A stretch of 64,000 bases of DNA from assembly GCA_948502395.1 (NCBI GenBank), contig CAOPES010000001.1, forward strand, positions 124,001 to 188,000. Direction: 5' to 3'. A model generated the notes under the pieces. The model did no database searches and was not told where the DNA came from. It was given only the letters and a program-made list of their open reading frames with translations. Positions 27,052 to 36,320 of the stretch are shown piece after piece. Every line of letters begins with the position of its first letter. Within the stretch, counting starts at the first letter, position 1. A program made the position numbers and the translations under genes. The stretch comes from an uncultured Clostridia bacterium. GTDB taxonomy: Bacteria > Bacillota > Clostridia > TANB77 > CAG-508.

Positions 27052-28737
27052 ATGGTAGCAAATGAAACAAATCAAAACAAAAAAAGTACTGAAAAACAAG
27101 TTGTAGCAGTTATTGGACGGTTTATGCCTATTCACAACGGGCATAAAGATTTCCTAATAAAATTCGCAAAAGAATATGACAAAATAATTGTTATGCTTGG
27201 CTCATGTTATGAAAATGGAACACAGCGAAACTGCATTCCAGCAGTAGAGCGGGAAAAAATGTTAAGAGCGATGTTTAAAGAAGAAGGAATTGCAGAAGAA
27301 AAGTATAAAATTATTCCAATTCCTGACACAGAATCATTTGATGAATGGATTGATACTATTCGCAGAGTGTGTGAAACAAATGGAGTAACTCATTTCTGTA
27401 CAGGAAATCAAGAAGATATCTTGAATGTATTAGAAAAGAGAAATGAAAAACTAGGATTTGAAATGATAAATCCAGAAAAAGACACAAAGTTTCACTTCCA
27501 TGCAACAGACATAAGAAAATACATTATCGAAGGGAATTATGAAAAAATCAAAGAAATGATTCCGAAAGAGATAATGCCAATTCTGTTCAGAAATACATTC
27601 AGAGAAATCATTGCATCAAGTAAAAATCGTGGAGTAATATTCGTTCCAGGAAGACAGACAGTAGATGTTATACTGCTAATTCGTAATATACTTGACGGAA
27701 AGGTATACGTATTATTAGGAAAACGCTCGATGAAAAAGAAAGATTTTCCTGGATATCTTGCCTTACCAGGTGGAGGTATTGACGAATTTGAAACACCAAC
27801 AGATGCAGCAATTCGTGAATTTTACGAAGAGACGGGTTTGAAAATGAAGATGATTGACAACTCACTGGAGCCTGCAATTGTAAAATTCGAAAACGTTCCA
27901 AAATCAAACCTTGAGCAAATGTACATTGTAGGTATTTACGGCTCGGAAGACGAAAAAGTTTCAGGAACAAGAGGAGGTTCTTCTCAATGTTTTGGAGTTT
28001 TTGTAGAAGATGAGCTATACAAGTATGAAGAATACTTAAATCCAACTGATGACTTGACAGATGTCAAATTTTATGAAATCAGTGATGCGATGTCAAAAGG
28101 ATTAGCATATCAACATGGCGAAATGCTAACAAAAGCAATTACAATGTTTAATGCATATCCAGACTTGAAAAAGTCGTTAGCGATTGATGATGAAAAACAA
28201 AAATCAGAAACGCTGGTAATCTCTTTTGTAGGAGCATCAGGAGCAGGAAAAAGCACAGCAGCGCTTGGAACTAGCTATGAATTGAAGAAAAAAGGAAAAT
28301 CTGTTGAGTATGTTCAAGAATTTGCAAAAGACTTATTCTACAATGGTCTGTTGGGAAAATACATTCCAAACCAATCATATATAATTGCGGAACAATATAA
28401 ACGCATTTATGATTTAATTGGAAAAGTAGATTATATAGTAACAGATGCAGGACTTGAAATTAGCGCATTCCACTCTTCAAATGAGAGCAAACATGTTGAA
28501 AATTTGGCTTGGTATCTTAGAAATAAGGTTAATCAAGTAACAATTTTCATTCAAAGGGATGAAGAAAAAGTACTATATGAAACGGAAGGAAGAGCAGAGA
28601 CGGAATCTGAAAGCAGATTGTTTGGTATTAAGCTTGAAGAGTATTTGAAGAATAATCGTGCAAAATATTGCAAAGTGGTTGGAACAGATGCGGCAATAGA
28701 TGCTGCACTAAAAGCTATTGAAGATAGCAAAAAGTAA
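27052..28737 (+). CDS. Three-domain NMN adenylyltransferase-like/Nudix/P-loop kinase protein
   Basis: Start ATG 27052 has GAAAGG 10 bases upstream; TTG 27046 is too close. 561 residues. Domain 1 (about 20-180): nucleotidyltransferase with GRFMPIHNGH. Domain 2 (about 190-345): Nudix hydrolase with GGGIDEFETP and REFYEETGLKM. Domain 3 (about 385-555): P-loop GASGAGKST then a NadR-kinase-like AAA region. NMNAT-Nudix fusions occur in NAD salvage; the third domain would add a nucleoside kinase. Codon choice (GCG, ACG, CGT and two CGG as Arg) differs from its neighbours, suggesting transfer. The CGG at 27118 encodes the conserved Arg of GRF. Confidence 0.85.
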   Translation: MVANETNQNKKSTEKQVVAVIGRFMPIHNGHKDFLIKFAKEYDKIIVMLGSCYENGTQRNCIPAVEREKMLRAMFKEEGIAEEKYKIIPIPDTESFDEWIDTIRRVCETNGVTHFCTGNQEDILNVLEKRNEKLGFEMINPEKDTKFHFHATDIRKYIIEGNYEKIKEMIPKEIMPILFRNTFREIIASSKNRGVIFVPGRQTVDVILLIRNILDGKVYVLLGKRSMKKKDFPGYLALPGGGIDEFETPTDAAIREFYEETGLKMKMIDNSLEPAIVKFENVPKSNLEQMYIVGIYGSEDEKVSGTRGGSSQCFGVFVEDELYKYEEYLNPTDDLTDVKFYEISDAMSKGLAYQHGEMLTKAITMFNAYPDLKKSLAIDDEKQKSETLVISFVGASGAGKSTAALGTSYELKKKGKSVEYVQEFAKDLFYNGLLGKYIPNQSYIIAEQYKRIYDLIGKVDYIVTDAGLEISAFHSSNESKHVENLAWYLRNKVNQVTIFIQRDEEKVLYETEGRAETESESRLFGIKLEEYLKNNRAKYCKVVGTDAAIDAALKAIEDSKK

Positions 28738-28805
28738 ATATACTATAAAGAAAGAAGATAAGAAACTATTAATACCACACTAATCTAGAAAGGATATTTA
28801 ACTTT

Positions 28806-29183
28806 ATGAAACGAGAACTTTTAAAATTGACTCCAACACAGTATCTCTGTCCAGTTTGTGGGCAATGGCATGATTGGAGTGAGCGGGAGGAAAATCTAGA
28901 ATGGTTTGAACCAAGTCATCATTGGGCTGCTGAATTGTATTGGCCATATGAAAAGAATATTCACAAGAAAAGGAACCGTTGTGAAGTATATTTCGATGAT
29001 ATTTATTGCCATTATAGAATAGAGCCACTTGGTGAATGCGATGAAGAGTTGAAAAAAATTGCAATTTCTGACATAAAACAATCTTCTGATGATTGTACAG
29101 TTATTTTTGATATGTATAATACCTGTTTTGGATTTAGATTCAAAATGTCAGAATATTATGAGATTGTTAATAAAACAAAATAA
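28806..29183 (+). CDS. Unknown CxxC protein in foreign-looking island
   Basis: 125 residues. CPVCGQWHDW near residue 15 is a single zinc-knuckle-like pair, with more Cys at about 60, 68, 79, 98 and 103. Rich in Trp, His and acidic residues. No family recognised. Codon usage matches the preceding gene (including one CGG Arg at 28884), so the two probably arrived together. AAAGG lies about 11 bases upstream of the ATG; a terminator follows. Confidence 0.7.
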   Translation: MKRELLKLTPTQYLCPVCGQWHDWSEREENLEWFEPSHHWAAELYWPYEKNIHKKRNRCEVYFDDIYCHYRIEPLGECDEELKKIAISDIKQSSDDCTVIFDMYNTCFGFRFKMSEYYEIVNKTK

Positions 29184-29209
29184 AAAATAATAGTTTCGAT
29201 ATCTAATAG

Positions 29210-29241
29210 ATCCTTCAAGGTATTTGCCTTGGAGGATTTTT
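29210..29241 (+). terminator. Terminator after the island
   Basis: ATCCTTCAAGG, TATTTG, CCTTGGAGGAT with one mismatch, then T residues. Confidence 0.85.
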
Positions 29242-29305
29242 AAGTATAAAAATCAAGAAAAATGAGAATAACTATAATATAAAATAAAAAACAAAGAGGT
29301 ATAAA

Positions 29306-29461
29306 ATGGAAAGAAAAGAAGAACATGGAGAAGACGTAACTAAATATGGAGAGTTTATCTCAACATACTTTGCCTGGGTACCACCAGAAAAACAAAAAGA
29401 CGTAGTAAAAAAATTAGAAAATATGACAAAAAGTGAGAAAAACGAAGAAAAAGAAAGATAA
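29306..29461 (+). CDS. Small charged protein upstream of ctsR
   Basis: 51 residues, starting MERKEEHGEDVTKYGEF, with a short aromatic core (ISTYFAWVPP) and a Lys/Glu tail. AAAGAGG precedes the ATG. It ends 23 bases before the first CtsR box, so it is outside the heat-shock operon. Function unknown; too short for a secure call, but codon use is native. Confidence 0.5.
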   Translation: MERKEEHGEDVTKYGEFISTYFAWVPPEKQKDVVKKLENMTKSEKNEEKER

Positions 29462-29483
29462 CCGAACAAAAAAGCAAAACAAA

Positions 29484-29562
29484 GGTCAAAGAAAGTCAAA
29501 AAATGCTCTTGAAAAATTTTTCAAGGGTAGTATAATAATAATGTAGGTCAAAGAAAGTCAAA
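29484..29562 (+). promoter_or_regulatory. ctsR promoter with two CtsR operator boxes
   Basis: GGTCAAAGAAAGTCAAA occurs twice, at 29484-29500 and 29546-29562; it is the CtsR heptad direct repeat known from Bacillus. Between them lie TTGAAA (29509-29514) and TATAAT (29531-29536), 16 bp apart. The -35 sits in the perfect palindrome CTTGAAAAATTTTTCAAG (29508-29525). Binding on both sides of the promoter would repress the operon until CtsR is inactivated by heat. Confidence 0.9.
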
Positions 29563-29623
29563 GTCAACAAAAATTTATTGCAACTTTGAAATAAAAAGCC
29601 AACAAAAAAGGAGATGAACCCAA

Positions 29624-30070
29624 ATGAGAATGTCAGATTTAATAGAAGAATTTATCAAAGACTTATTTGATGAAGAAAACGAAGCAATAGAAATACAAAG
29701 AAACGAACTAGCAGAACAATTCAACTGTGTACCATCACAAATCAACTACGTAATATCAACAAGATTTAAACCATCACAAGGATACTATGTAGAAAGTAGA
29801 AGAGGTGGTGGCGGACACATCACAATAAAAAAAGTAAAAAGTAGCAAAGAAGAATACCTAATGCACATTATAGAAAACATACAAAACACACTAACATCAA
29901 ATGAAGTTGATATATTAATAAGTGACTTTTTATCATACAATTTAATAACAAGCAAAGAAGCAAAACTTCTAAAAGTTGCAACAAGTGACAACGTGTTAAA
30001 ACTACCAAAAGACATAAAAGACCAAGTACGAGCAAGAATATTCAAAAATATGATATTAAATTTAGAATAG
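29624..30070 (+). CDS. ctsR: Heat-shock repressor CtsR
   Basis: 148 residues. DLIEEFIKDLFDEENEAIEI and the winged-helix region NELAEQFNCVPSQINYVIST, then RFKPSQGYYVESRRGGGGHI, the Gly-rich wing that senses heat and is the McsB target. It represses clp genes by binding the GGTCAAA repeats seen 60-140 bases upstream, so it autoregulates this operon. AAGGAGATGAAC precedes the ATG. Confidence 0.97.
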   Translation: MRMSDLIEEFIKDLFDEENEAIEIQRNELAEQFNCVPSQINYVISTRFKPSQGYYVESRRGGGGHITIKKVKSSKEEYLMHIIENIQNTLTSNEVDILISDFLSYNLITSKEAKLLKVATSDNVLKLPKDIKDQVRARIFKNMILNLE

Positions 30071-30082
30071 GAGGAAACTAAT

Positions 30083-30631
30083 ATGTTATGTGAAAACTGT
30101 GGAAAAAGAGAAGCAAACGTAAGATACCAAGAAAACATAAACGGAAGAAAAAAAGAACTAAACCTATGCGAAGAATGCAGTCAAAAATTAGGAATAAACC
30201 AAATTGACTTCAATATGCCAATAGACTTTTCAAGCTTTTTCGGCGGATTTTTTGAAGAATTCGAAAATCAAGAATTTATGCCATTCTTAAACGATGTAAA
30301 AACACTAACATGTGAAAGATGTGGATACACTTTTGACGATATAGTAAAAACAGGAAGACTAGGATGTCAAAACTGTTACAGCGTATTTGAAGAACATCTA
30401 AACCCAATAATAAAAAGAATACAAGGAGCAGACACACATGTAGGAAGAATTGGCAAAGTAATAGATAGCAAAATAGTAGTATCAGAAGAAAACGAAAAGG
30501 AAAATAAAGGAAAACCAAAAGAAAAATCTGAAATAGAAAAATTAAAAGAAGAATTAAAAAAAGCAATTGAACAAGAAAAATACGAAGAAGCCGCCAAAAT
30601 AAGAGACGAAATAAAGAAATTAGAAAAATAA
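30083..30631 (+). CDS. mcsA: McsA, activator of McsB
   Basis: 182 residues. Zinc-type pairs CENCGK near 4, CEECSQ near 29, CERCGY near 76 and CQNC near 95, then a C-terminal UVR motif (KAIEQEKYEEAAKIRDEI). It activates the arginine kinase McsB and modulates CtsR. 12 bases after ctsR with AGGAGGAA before the ATG; a repeat pair separates it from mcsB. Confidence 0.95.
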   Translation: MLCENCGKREANVRYQENINGRKKELNLCEECSQKLGINQIDFNMPIDFSSFFGGFFEEFENQEFMPFLNDVKTLTCERCGYTFDDIVKTGRLGCQNCYSVFEEHLNPIIKRIQGADTHVGRIGKVIDSKIVVSEENEKENKGKPKEKSEIEKLKEELKKAIEQEKYEEAAKIRDEIKKLEK

Positions 30632-30633
30632 AA

Positions 30634-30695
30634 TTGCCACTAGGGACGGACCTAAATGGCAAAAAATTGCCAAAAAGGTCCGTCCCCATTGGCAA
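30634..30695. repeat. GGGGACGG inverted pair, TTGCCA family
   Basis: TTGCCACTAGGGACGGACC and the inverse GGTCCGTCCCCATTGGCAA flank a short AATGGC...GCCA core. REPIN-like, inside the ctsR operon between mcsA and mcsB. Confidence 0.9.
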
Positions 30696-30724
30696 TCTGA
30701 TAAAAATAAGAAAGGAACTGAAAA

Positions 30725-31729
30725 ATGAATTGGTATTTAGATGTAAATGAAAATTCAGATGTAGTAAAAAGCACGAAAATCAAGTTTTCAAGAAATTTAA
30801 GTGAGTTTAAATTTAACTTAAAAAAGCAAGAAGATATAGAAAGATTAGAAAACAAAGTAAAAGAAAATCTATATAACATAGGCTATGGACTAAAATTCTT
30901 AAAACTATGTGATATGGATGAAATAACAAAAATGAGCTTAGTGGAAAAAGAATTAATAAGTTCAAATTTTGCATTAAAAAGATATGGAAGTATTTTAATA
31001 AATGACGAAGAAAATATTTGTATTATGATAGGTGGAGAAGAACACTTAGAATTACAATCATATGGAGCAGGATTAGACTTAGAAAATGTGTTAAACTTGG
31101 CAATTGAAATAGATGAAAAAATAGGAGAAATACTAGGCTATGCAGTAAGCAAAAAATATGGATATCTAACAAGTTCACCAAGCAATATAGGAACAGGACT
31201 CAAAGTGTCTGTAAAAGTACATTTACCAGCATTAGAGAGAACAAGAAATACAAGAAAAGTATTTGAAGCAATAGGAGATTTTGGAATAAACATAAAAGAA
31301 GTATACAAAGGCAAAGGGGACATCTATCAAATTTCTAATAAACAAACATTAGGAATAAGCGAAAAAGAAATAATAAGAAACCTAAAAGTAATTGTACAAA
31401 CAGTTATAGAACAAGAAAGACAAGCAAGAAAGCTATTAGCACAAGACGAAATAGGTTTAAGTGATATGATATATAGAAGCTATGGAATTTTAGCAAATTG
31501 CAAACAAATATCAAATGAAGAAGCAAGAGAACTACTATCAAATGTAAAACTGGGAGTAGACTTAGGAATTTTGAACGAATTAACAGATTTGAAAATACAA
31601 AAGCTATATTTATATAGCAAGCCATCAAATTTACAAAAATATTTGGGGCAAAAATATGATAAAGAAGAGCTAAAAATAAAAAGAGCGGAAGTAATTAAAC
31701 AAATTATTGCCACTGGGGACGGAGCTTAA
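30725..31729 (+). CDS. mcsB: Protein-arginine kinase McsB
   Basis: 334 residues, slightly short for McsB. Phosphagen-kinase-type domain: STKIKFSRNLSEFKF near 15, MIGGEEHLELQSYG near 102, YLTSSPSNIGTGLKVSVKVHLP near 151. It phosphorylates Arg in CtsR and marks proteins for ClpCP. The last residues (ATGDGA and the TAA stop) are encoded by a GGGGACGG repeat starting at 31707, so the native C-terminus has been replaced or trimmed at its last few residues. AGAAAGGA precedes the ATG. Confidence 0.95.
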   Translation: MNWYLDVNENSDVVKSTKIKFSRNLSEFKFNLKKQEDIERLENKVKENLYNIGYGLKFLKLCDMDEITKMSLVEKELISSNFALKRYGSILINDEENICIMIGGEEHLELQSYGAGLDLENVLNLAIEIDEKIGEILGYAVSKKYGYLTSSPSNIGTGLKVSVKVHLPALERTRNTRKVFEAIGDFGINIKEVYKGKGDIYQISNKQTLGISEKEIIRNLKVIVQTVIEQERQARKLLAQDEIGLSDMIYRSYGILANCKQISNEEARELLSNVKLGVDLGILNELTDLKIQKLYLYSKPSNLQKYLGQKYDKEELKIKRAEVIKQIIATGDGA

Positions 31730-31801
31730 TGGCAAAAAATTGCCAAAAAGGACCGTCCCTGATGGCAAAAAATTGCCAAAAAGGTCCGTCCCTATTGGCA
31801 A
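31707..31801. repeat. Triple GGGGACGG repeat, TTGCCA family
   Basis: Three units: TTGCCACTGGGGACGG forward, then two inverse units GGACCGTCCCTGATGGCA and GGTCCGTCCCTATTGGCA. The first overlaps the mcsB 3' end by 23 bases and the last ends 24 bases before clpC. Confidence 0.92.
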
Positions 31802-31824
31802 TATTCTGAGAAGGAGGAGATTTT

Positions 31825-34272
31825 ATGACTTATAAATTTACAAATAGGGCTAAGAAGGCTATTGAGATAGCTAGTAATGTGGCTATGGAGTTAGGACATA
31901 ATTATATAGGTACAGAGCATGTTTTATATGGTCTTTCTAAGGAAGGCAGTGGAATTGCATATAAGGTTCTGGAAAATCAAGGAATTACGGCAGATATGAT
32001 TATAGATAAAATTGTGGAGCTACTAGGAAATGAAGCTCCGATAGATGGAACTTTTGGTTTTACTCCAAGGACTAAAAGGGTTATTGAGAATTCTTTTATT
32101 GAAGCGAGAAAGCTTGGTTTTAACTATATTGGGACAGAACATTTGTTGATTGGTATATTAAAAGAAGGCGATAGTATTGCTACAAGGATTTTGTTGGAGC
32201 TAAATGTAAATGTTCCTAAATTATATAATGAAATAGTGAAGGTGATAAATGAAGGTGAAGATGCTACAAAATCTGAAAATAAAGGAAACAATAGCAAGGG
32301 AAAAGGAAGTTTCAATTCCACACCAACATTAAATCAATTCGGTGAAGATTTAACTAAAAAAGCAGAAGAAGGAAAGCTAGACCCTATTATAGGTAGAAAA
32401 GAAGAAATTGAAAGGGTAATACAAATATTATCTAGAAGAACTAAAAATAATCCTTGTTTGATAGGAGAGCCAGGGGTTGGTAAGACAGCAGCGGTTGAAG
32501 GTTTGGCTCAAAAGATTGTGGCAGGCGATGTTCCAGAGATATTAAAAGACAAAAGAGTTGTGACTATGGATATTTCAGGAATGGTTGCAGGTAGCAAATA
32601 TAGGGGAGATTTTGAAGAGAGAATTAAAAAGGCTTTAAATGAAGTGAAAAAGGCAAAAGATATAATTTTATTTATTGATGAAATCCACACAATAGTTGGT
32701 GCAGGTGCAGCAGAAGGCGCAATTGATGCAGCAAATATTTTGAAACCATTACTTGCAAGGGGAGAAATTCAGCTAATAGGTGCTACAACTTTGAATGAGT
32801 ATAGAAAGTATATTGAAAAAGATGCAGCATTAGAAAGAAGATTTAGCCCAGTTACAGTAAATGAGCCAAGTACAAAAGATACAATAAAAATTCTGCAAGG
32901 TATTAGAGACAAATACGAGGCTCATCATAATGTTAAAATAACTGATGAGGCAATAGATGCAGCTGTTAAAATGTCAATAAGATATATAAATGATAGATAT
33001 TTGCCAGATAAAGCAATAGATTTAATAGATGAAGCGGCATCAAAGGCAAAATTGAAATCATATACAGAGCCAGAAAAATTAAGAAAACTTGAAGAAGAAA
33101 TAGAAGAAGTAGCAAAAAACAAAGAAGAAGCTGTAAGAATACAAAAATTTGAAAAGGCAGCACAACTACGTGACAAGCAAAAAGAGTTAAAAGAAAATTA
33201 CGAAAAAGAGCTTAAAAAATGGAAAAATAAAAATACAAAAGCAATTACAAACATAACAGAGGAAAATATAGCAGAAGTAATTGCAAGTTGGACTGGAATA
33301 CCAGCAAAGAAAATAACAGAAGACGAAAATGAAAAGCTAAAAAACTTAGAAAAAAGCTTACATGAAAGAGTAGTAGGGCAACAAGAGGCGGTTGAAGCAG
33401 TAGCAAAAGCAATAAGAAGAGGAAGAGTTGGGTTAAAGGACCCAAACAGACCAATAGGTTCATTCTTATTCTTAGGACCAACAGGAGTTGGAAAAACAGA
33501 ATTATCAAAAGCTTTAGCAGAAACATTATTTGGAGACGAAAACTCAATGATAAGAGTAGATATGTCTGAATATATGGAACCACATTCAGTATCAAAATTA
33601 ATAGGCTCACCTCCAGGATATGTTGGATTTGATGAAGGTGGCCAACTAACAGAAAAAATAAGAAGAAAGCCATATTCAGTAATTTTATTTGACGAAATAG
33701 AAAAGGCACACCCAGATGTTATGAATATGTTGCTACAAATACTAGAAGACGGCAGACTTACAGACTCAAACGGAAGAACAGTCAACTTTAAAAATACAGT
33801 AATAATAATGACATCAAATATCGGTGCAAGACTTATAACAGACAAGAAAACATTAGGATTTACCAAAACAGGAAATGTAGAAGAAAACGCCAATAAAGAA
33901 TATGAAGAAACAAAAAAACAAGTAATGGAAACATTAAAACGTGAACTACGCCCAGAATTTATCAATCGTATTGATGAAATAATTGTATTCCATAAATTAA
34001 CTGATGATGAAGTAAATCAAATTATCGATATTATGCTAAAAGAAGTGGTTAATAGATTAGAAGCTCAAAAGATAAGAATAGAGTTAGACCCAGCTGTAAA
34101 AGAGTTGATTGCAAGCAAGGGAATTGATAAGAATTTTGGTGCAAGGCCTTTACGTAGGACTATCCAAAGTGTGCTTGAAGATAGATTGGCAGAAGAAATT
34201 TTGGATGGTAACTTGAAGAAGGGGACTCGTGCTAAAATTGGAGTGAAAGATGAAAAAATTATAGTATTATAG
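31825..34272 (+). CDS. clpC: ClpC AAA+ unfoldase
   Basis: 815 residues. Two Clp_N repeats (1-145), first AAA module with GEPGVGKTAAVEG near 214, a UVR-type middle domain (FEKAAQLRDKQKEL near 438), second AAA module with GPTGVGKTELSKAL near 552 and the C-terminal ATPase cap. Partner of ClpP and McsB in degrading phospho-Arg proteins. AGAAGGAGGAG precedes the ATG. The first third has a less A-ending codon choice than the rest. Confidence 0.97.
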   Translation: MTYKFTNRAKKAIEIASNVAMELGHNYIGTEHVLYGLSKEGSGIAYKVLENQGITADMIIDKIVELLGNEAPIDGTFGFTPRTKRVIENSFIEARKLGFNYIGTEHLLIGILKEGDSIATRILLELNVNVPKLYNEIVKVINEGEDATKSENKGNNSKGKGSFNSTPTLNQFGEDLTKKAEEGKLDPIIGRKEEIERVIQILSRRTKNNPCLIGEPGVGKTAAVEGLAQKIVAGDVPEILKDKRVVTMDISGMVAGSKYRGDFEERIKKALNEVKKAKDIILFIDEIHTIVGAGAAEGAIDAANILKPLLARGEIQLIGATTLNEYRKYIEKDAALERRFSPVTVNEPSTKDTIKILQGIRDKYEAHHNVKITDEAIDAAVKMSIRYINDRYLPDKAIDLIDEAASKAKLKSYTEPEKLRKLEEEIEEVAKNKEEAVRIQKFEKAAQLRDKQKELKENYEKELKKWKNKNTKAITNITEENIAEVIASWTGIPAKKITEDENEKLKNLEKSLHERVVGQQEAVEAVAKAIRRGRVGLKDPNRPIGSFLFLGPTGVGKTELSKALAETLFGDENSMIRVDMSEYMEPHSVSKLIGSPPGYVGFDEGGQLTEKIRRKPYSVILFDEIEKAHPDVMNMLLQILEDGRLTDSNGRTVNFKNTVIIMTSNIGARLITDKKTLGFTKTGNVEENANKEYEETKKQVMETLKRELRPEFINRIDEIIVFHKLTDDEVNQIIDIMLKEVVNRLEAQKIRIELDPAVKELIASKGIDKNFGARPLRRTIQSVLEDRLAEEILDGNLKKGTRAKIGVKDEKIIVL

Positions 34273-34275
34273 AGT

Positions 34276-34353
34276 TGGGTGTTTTTGGGGACAGACCTTA
34301 AAAACACCTATCCTTTTATTATAAGTATGCCAAAAGGTCCGTCCCCATTGGCA
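34276..34353. repeat. Two adjacent GGGGAC repeats of different families
   Basis: A GGTGTTTTT-family unit (GGGTGTTTTTGGGGACAG with AAAACACC) is followed by an inverse TTGCCA-family unit (GCCAAAAGGTCCGTCCCC then ATTGGCAA). The mix shows the families share loci. Confidence 0.88.
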
Positions 34354-34428
34354 AGAAATGGATACTTGTTTTTATGGACAAAACGTGGTATAATCTAAAA
34401 GCTAAAAACAAGGAAAAGGTGATAAAGG

Positions 34429-36297
34429 ATGTTAGAAAAAATAAACTCAGCAGAAGACATAAAAAAATTAAACATAAGTGAACAAAAGAAACTAGCAGAA
34501 GAAATAAGAAAATACATATTAGAAGTAGTATCAGAAAATGGCGGACACCTAGCATCAAACCTAGGAGTAGTAGAGCTAACAATAGCATTGCACACAGTAT
34601 TTGACCTGCCAAAAGATAAAATTGTGTGGGACGTAGGACATCAGACATATGTGCACAAAATTATAACAGGAAGAAGAGAAGAACTAAAAAATATAAGAAA
34701 ACTAAATGGAATAGCAGGTTTCCCAAAAACAAACGAAAGTGAAACAGATTGCTTTAATACAGGCCATAGTAGCACTTCAATTTCAGCAGCTCTAGGTATG
34801 GCAAGAGCAAGGGACATCAAAAAAGAAAACAACCACGTTTTGGCTGTAATTGGTGATGGAGCTCTAACAGGTGGAATGGCGTTAGAAGCGTTAAATGATG
34901 CAGGTTGTAGTAAGGCAAAATTGACAGTAATTTTAAATGATAATGAAATGAGTATTTCGAAAAATATTGGTGGAGTAAATATGCTACTTAGCAAGCTAAG
35001 AACAAGAAGAGCATATACAAAATCAAATGTTTCAGGAAAGAAAATAATAAGTAAAATACCTATAATTGGAAAACCAATTGTAAAAATAGTACAAAGAATG
35101 AAGAGAAGTATTAAACAACTAGTAATTCCTAAAATGTTTTTTGAAGATATTGGTTTCAGGTATTTAGGGCCAGTAGATGGGCATAATATAGAAGAACTAG
35201 AAAGAATGTTAAAAATAAGCAAAGAGCTAGATGGCCCAGTATTACTACATATTTTAACTAAAAAAGGAAAAGGGTATAAAATAGCAGAAGAAAATCCAGA
35301 TAAATTCCATGCAACAGGTCCATTTGACATCGAAACAGGGAAATCTAAGAAAGCCAAAGGTGATGACTATTCTAAGATTTTTGGAAATAAATTAGTAGAG
35401 CTAGCAAAAAATAATGACAAAATAGTTGCAATAACAGCTTCAATGAAAGACGGAACTGGATTAGGAAGATTTCAAAAGGAATTTCCAGATAGATTTTTTG
35501 ATATAGGTATTGCAGAACAACATGCATTAGGACTAGCAGCAGGAATGGCAAAAGACGGAGTTATCCCAGTAGTTCCAATTTATTCATCATTTTATCAAAG
35601 AGCATATGACCAAGTAATTCATGACATTGCCCTTCAAAATTTGCCAGTTGTTATGTGTGTAGATAGAGCAGGAATAGTAGGAGCAGACGGTGAAACACAC
35701 CAAGGTCAATTTGATATGTCATTTTTTAGGTTAGTGCCAAATCTAACAATAATGGCACCAAAGAATTTTAAAGAATTGGAAGATATGTTAGAATTTGCAG
35801 TAACCTTGAATAAACCTGTTGTTATAAGATATCCAAGAGGTGGGGAAGGCAAAGAGAAGATAGAACAAGAAGAAAAGATAGAACTAGGAAAAGCTGAGAT
35901 TTTAAAACAAGGAAATGACATAACAATTTTAGCAATTGGAAAAGCAGTAGAAAAGGCACAAGCTGTTTCTAAAATGTTAGAAGAAAAAAATATAAGTGCA
36001 GAAGTTATAAATGCAAGATTTTTGAAACCATTAGACAAAGAAACAATAAAAACATCAATTGAAAAAACAAAAAGAATAATAACAATAGAAGATGGAACAA
36101 TAATTAATGGATTAGGAACAGCAGTAAAAGAGCTGATAGTAGATGAAAAACTACAAAATATAGAAGTTAAAAACTATGCATATCCAGATAATTTTATACA
36201 ACATGGAACAGTAGATGAACTAGAAAAATTATATGGACAAGATGTACAAAGCATAGCCAAAGATATATTAAATTCAAATTATACTCTAAATGTATAA
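34429..36297 (+). CDS. dxs: 1-deoxy-D-xylulose-5-phosphate synthase
   Basis: 622 residues. First enzyme of the MEP isoprenoid pathway, joining pyruvate and glyceraldehyde-3-phosphate with thiamine diphosphate. WDVGHQTYVHKIITGR near 66, thiamine-site GDGALTGGMALEALND near 142, DIGIAEQHALGLAAGMA near 359 and DRAGIVGADGETHQG near 409. AAAAGG lies before the ATG. The S4-domain gene follows after 23 bases. Confidence 0.97.
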   Translation: MLEKINSAEDIKKLNISEQKKLAEEIRKYILEVVSENGGHLASNLGVVELTIALHTVFDLPKDKIVWDVGHQTYVHKIITGRREELKNIRKLNGIAGFPKTNESETDCFNTGHSSTSISAALGMARARDIKKENNHVLAVIGDGALTGGMALEALNDAGCSKAKLTVILNDNEMSISKNIGGVNMLLSKLRTRRAYTKSNVSGKKIISKIPIIGKPIVKIVQRMKRSIKQLVIPKMFFEDIGFRYLGPVDGHNIEELERMLKISKELDGPVLLHILTKKGKGYKIAEENPDKFHATGPFDIETGKSKKAKGDDYSKIFGNKLVELAKNNDKIVAITASMKDGTGLGRFQKEFPDRFFDIGIAEQHALGLAAGMAKDGVIPVVPIYSSFYQRAYDQVIHDIALQNLPVVMCVDRAGIVGADGETHQGQFDMSFFRLVPNLTIMAPKNFKELEDMLEFAVTLNKPVVIRYPRGGEGKEKIEQEEKIELGKAEILKQGNDITILAIGKAVEKAQAVSKMLEEKNISAEVINARFLKPLDKETIKTSIEKTKRIITIEDGTIINGLGTAVKELIVDEKLQNIEVKNYAYPDNFIQHGTVDELEKLYGQDVQSIAKDILNSNYTLNV

Positions 36298-36320
36298 AAA
36301 AGCAAAAGGGAGTTTAGAAA

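Noticed and set aside
27118..27252. CGG codons in the NMNAT-Nudix gene as frameshift sites
   Set aside because: The frame is intact and the first CGG encodes a conserved Arg; a shift would destroy the protein.
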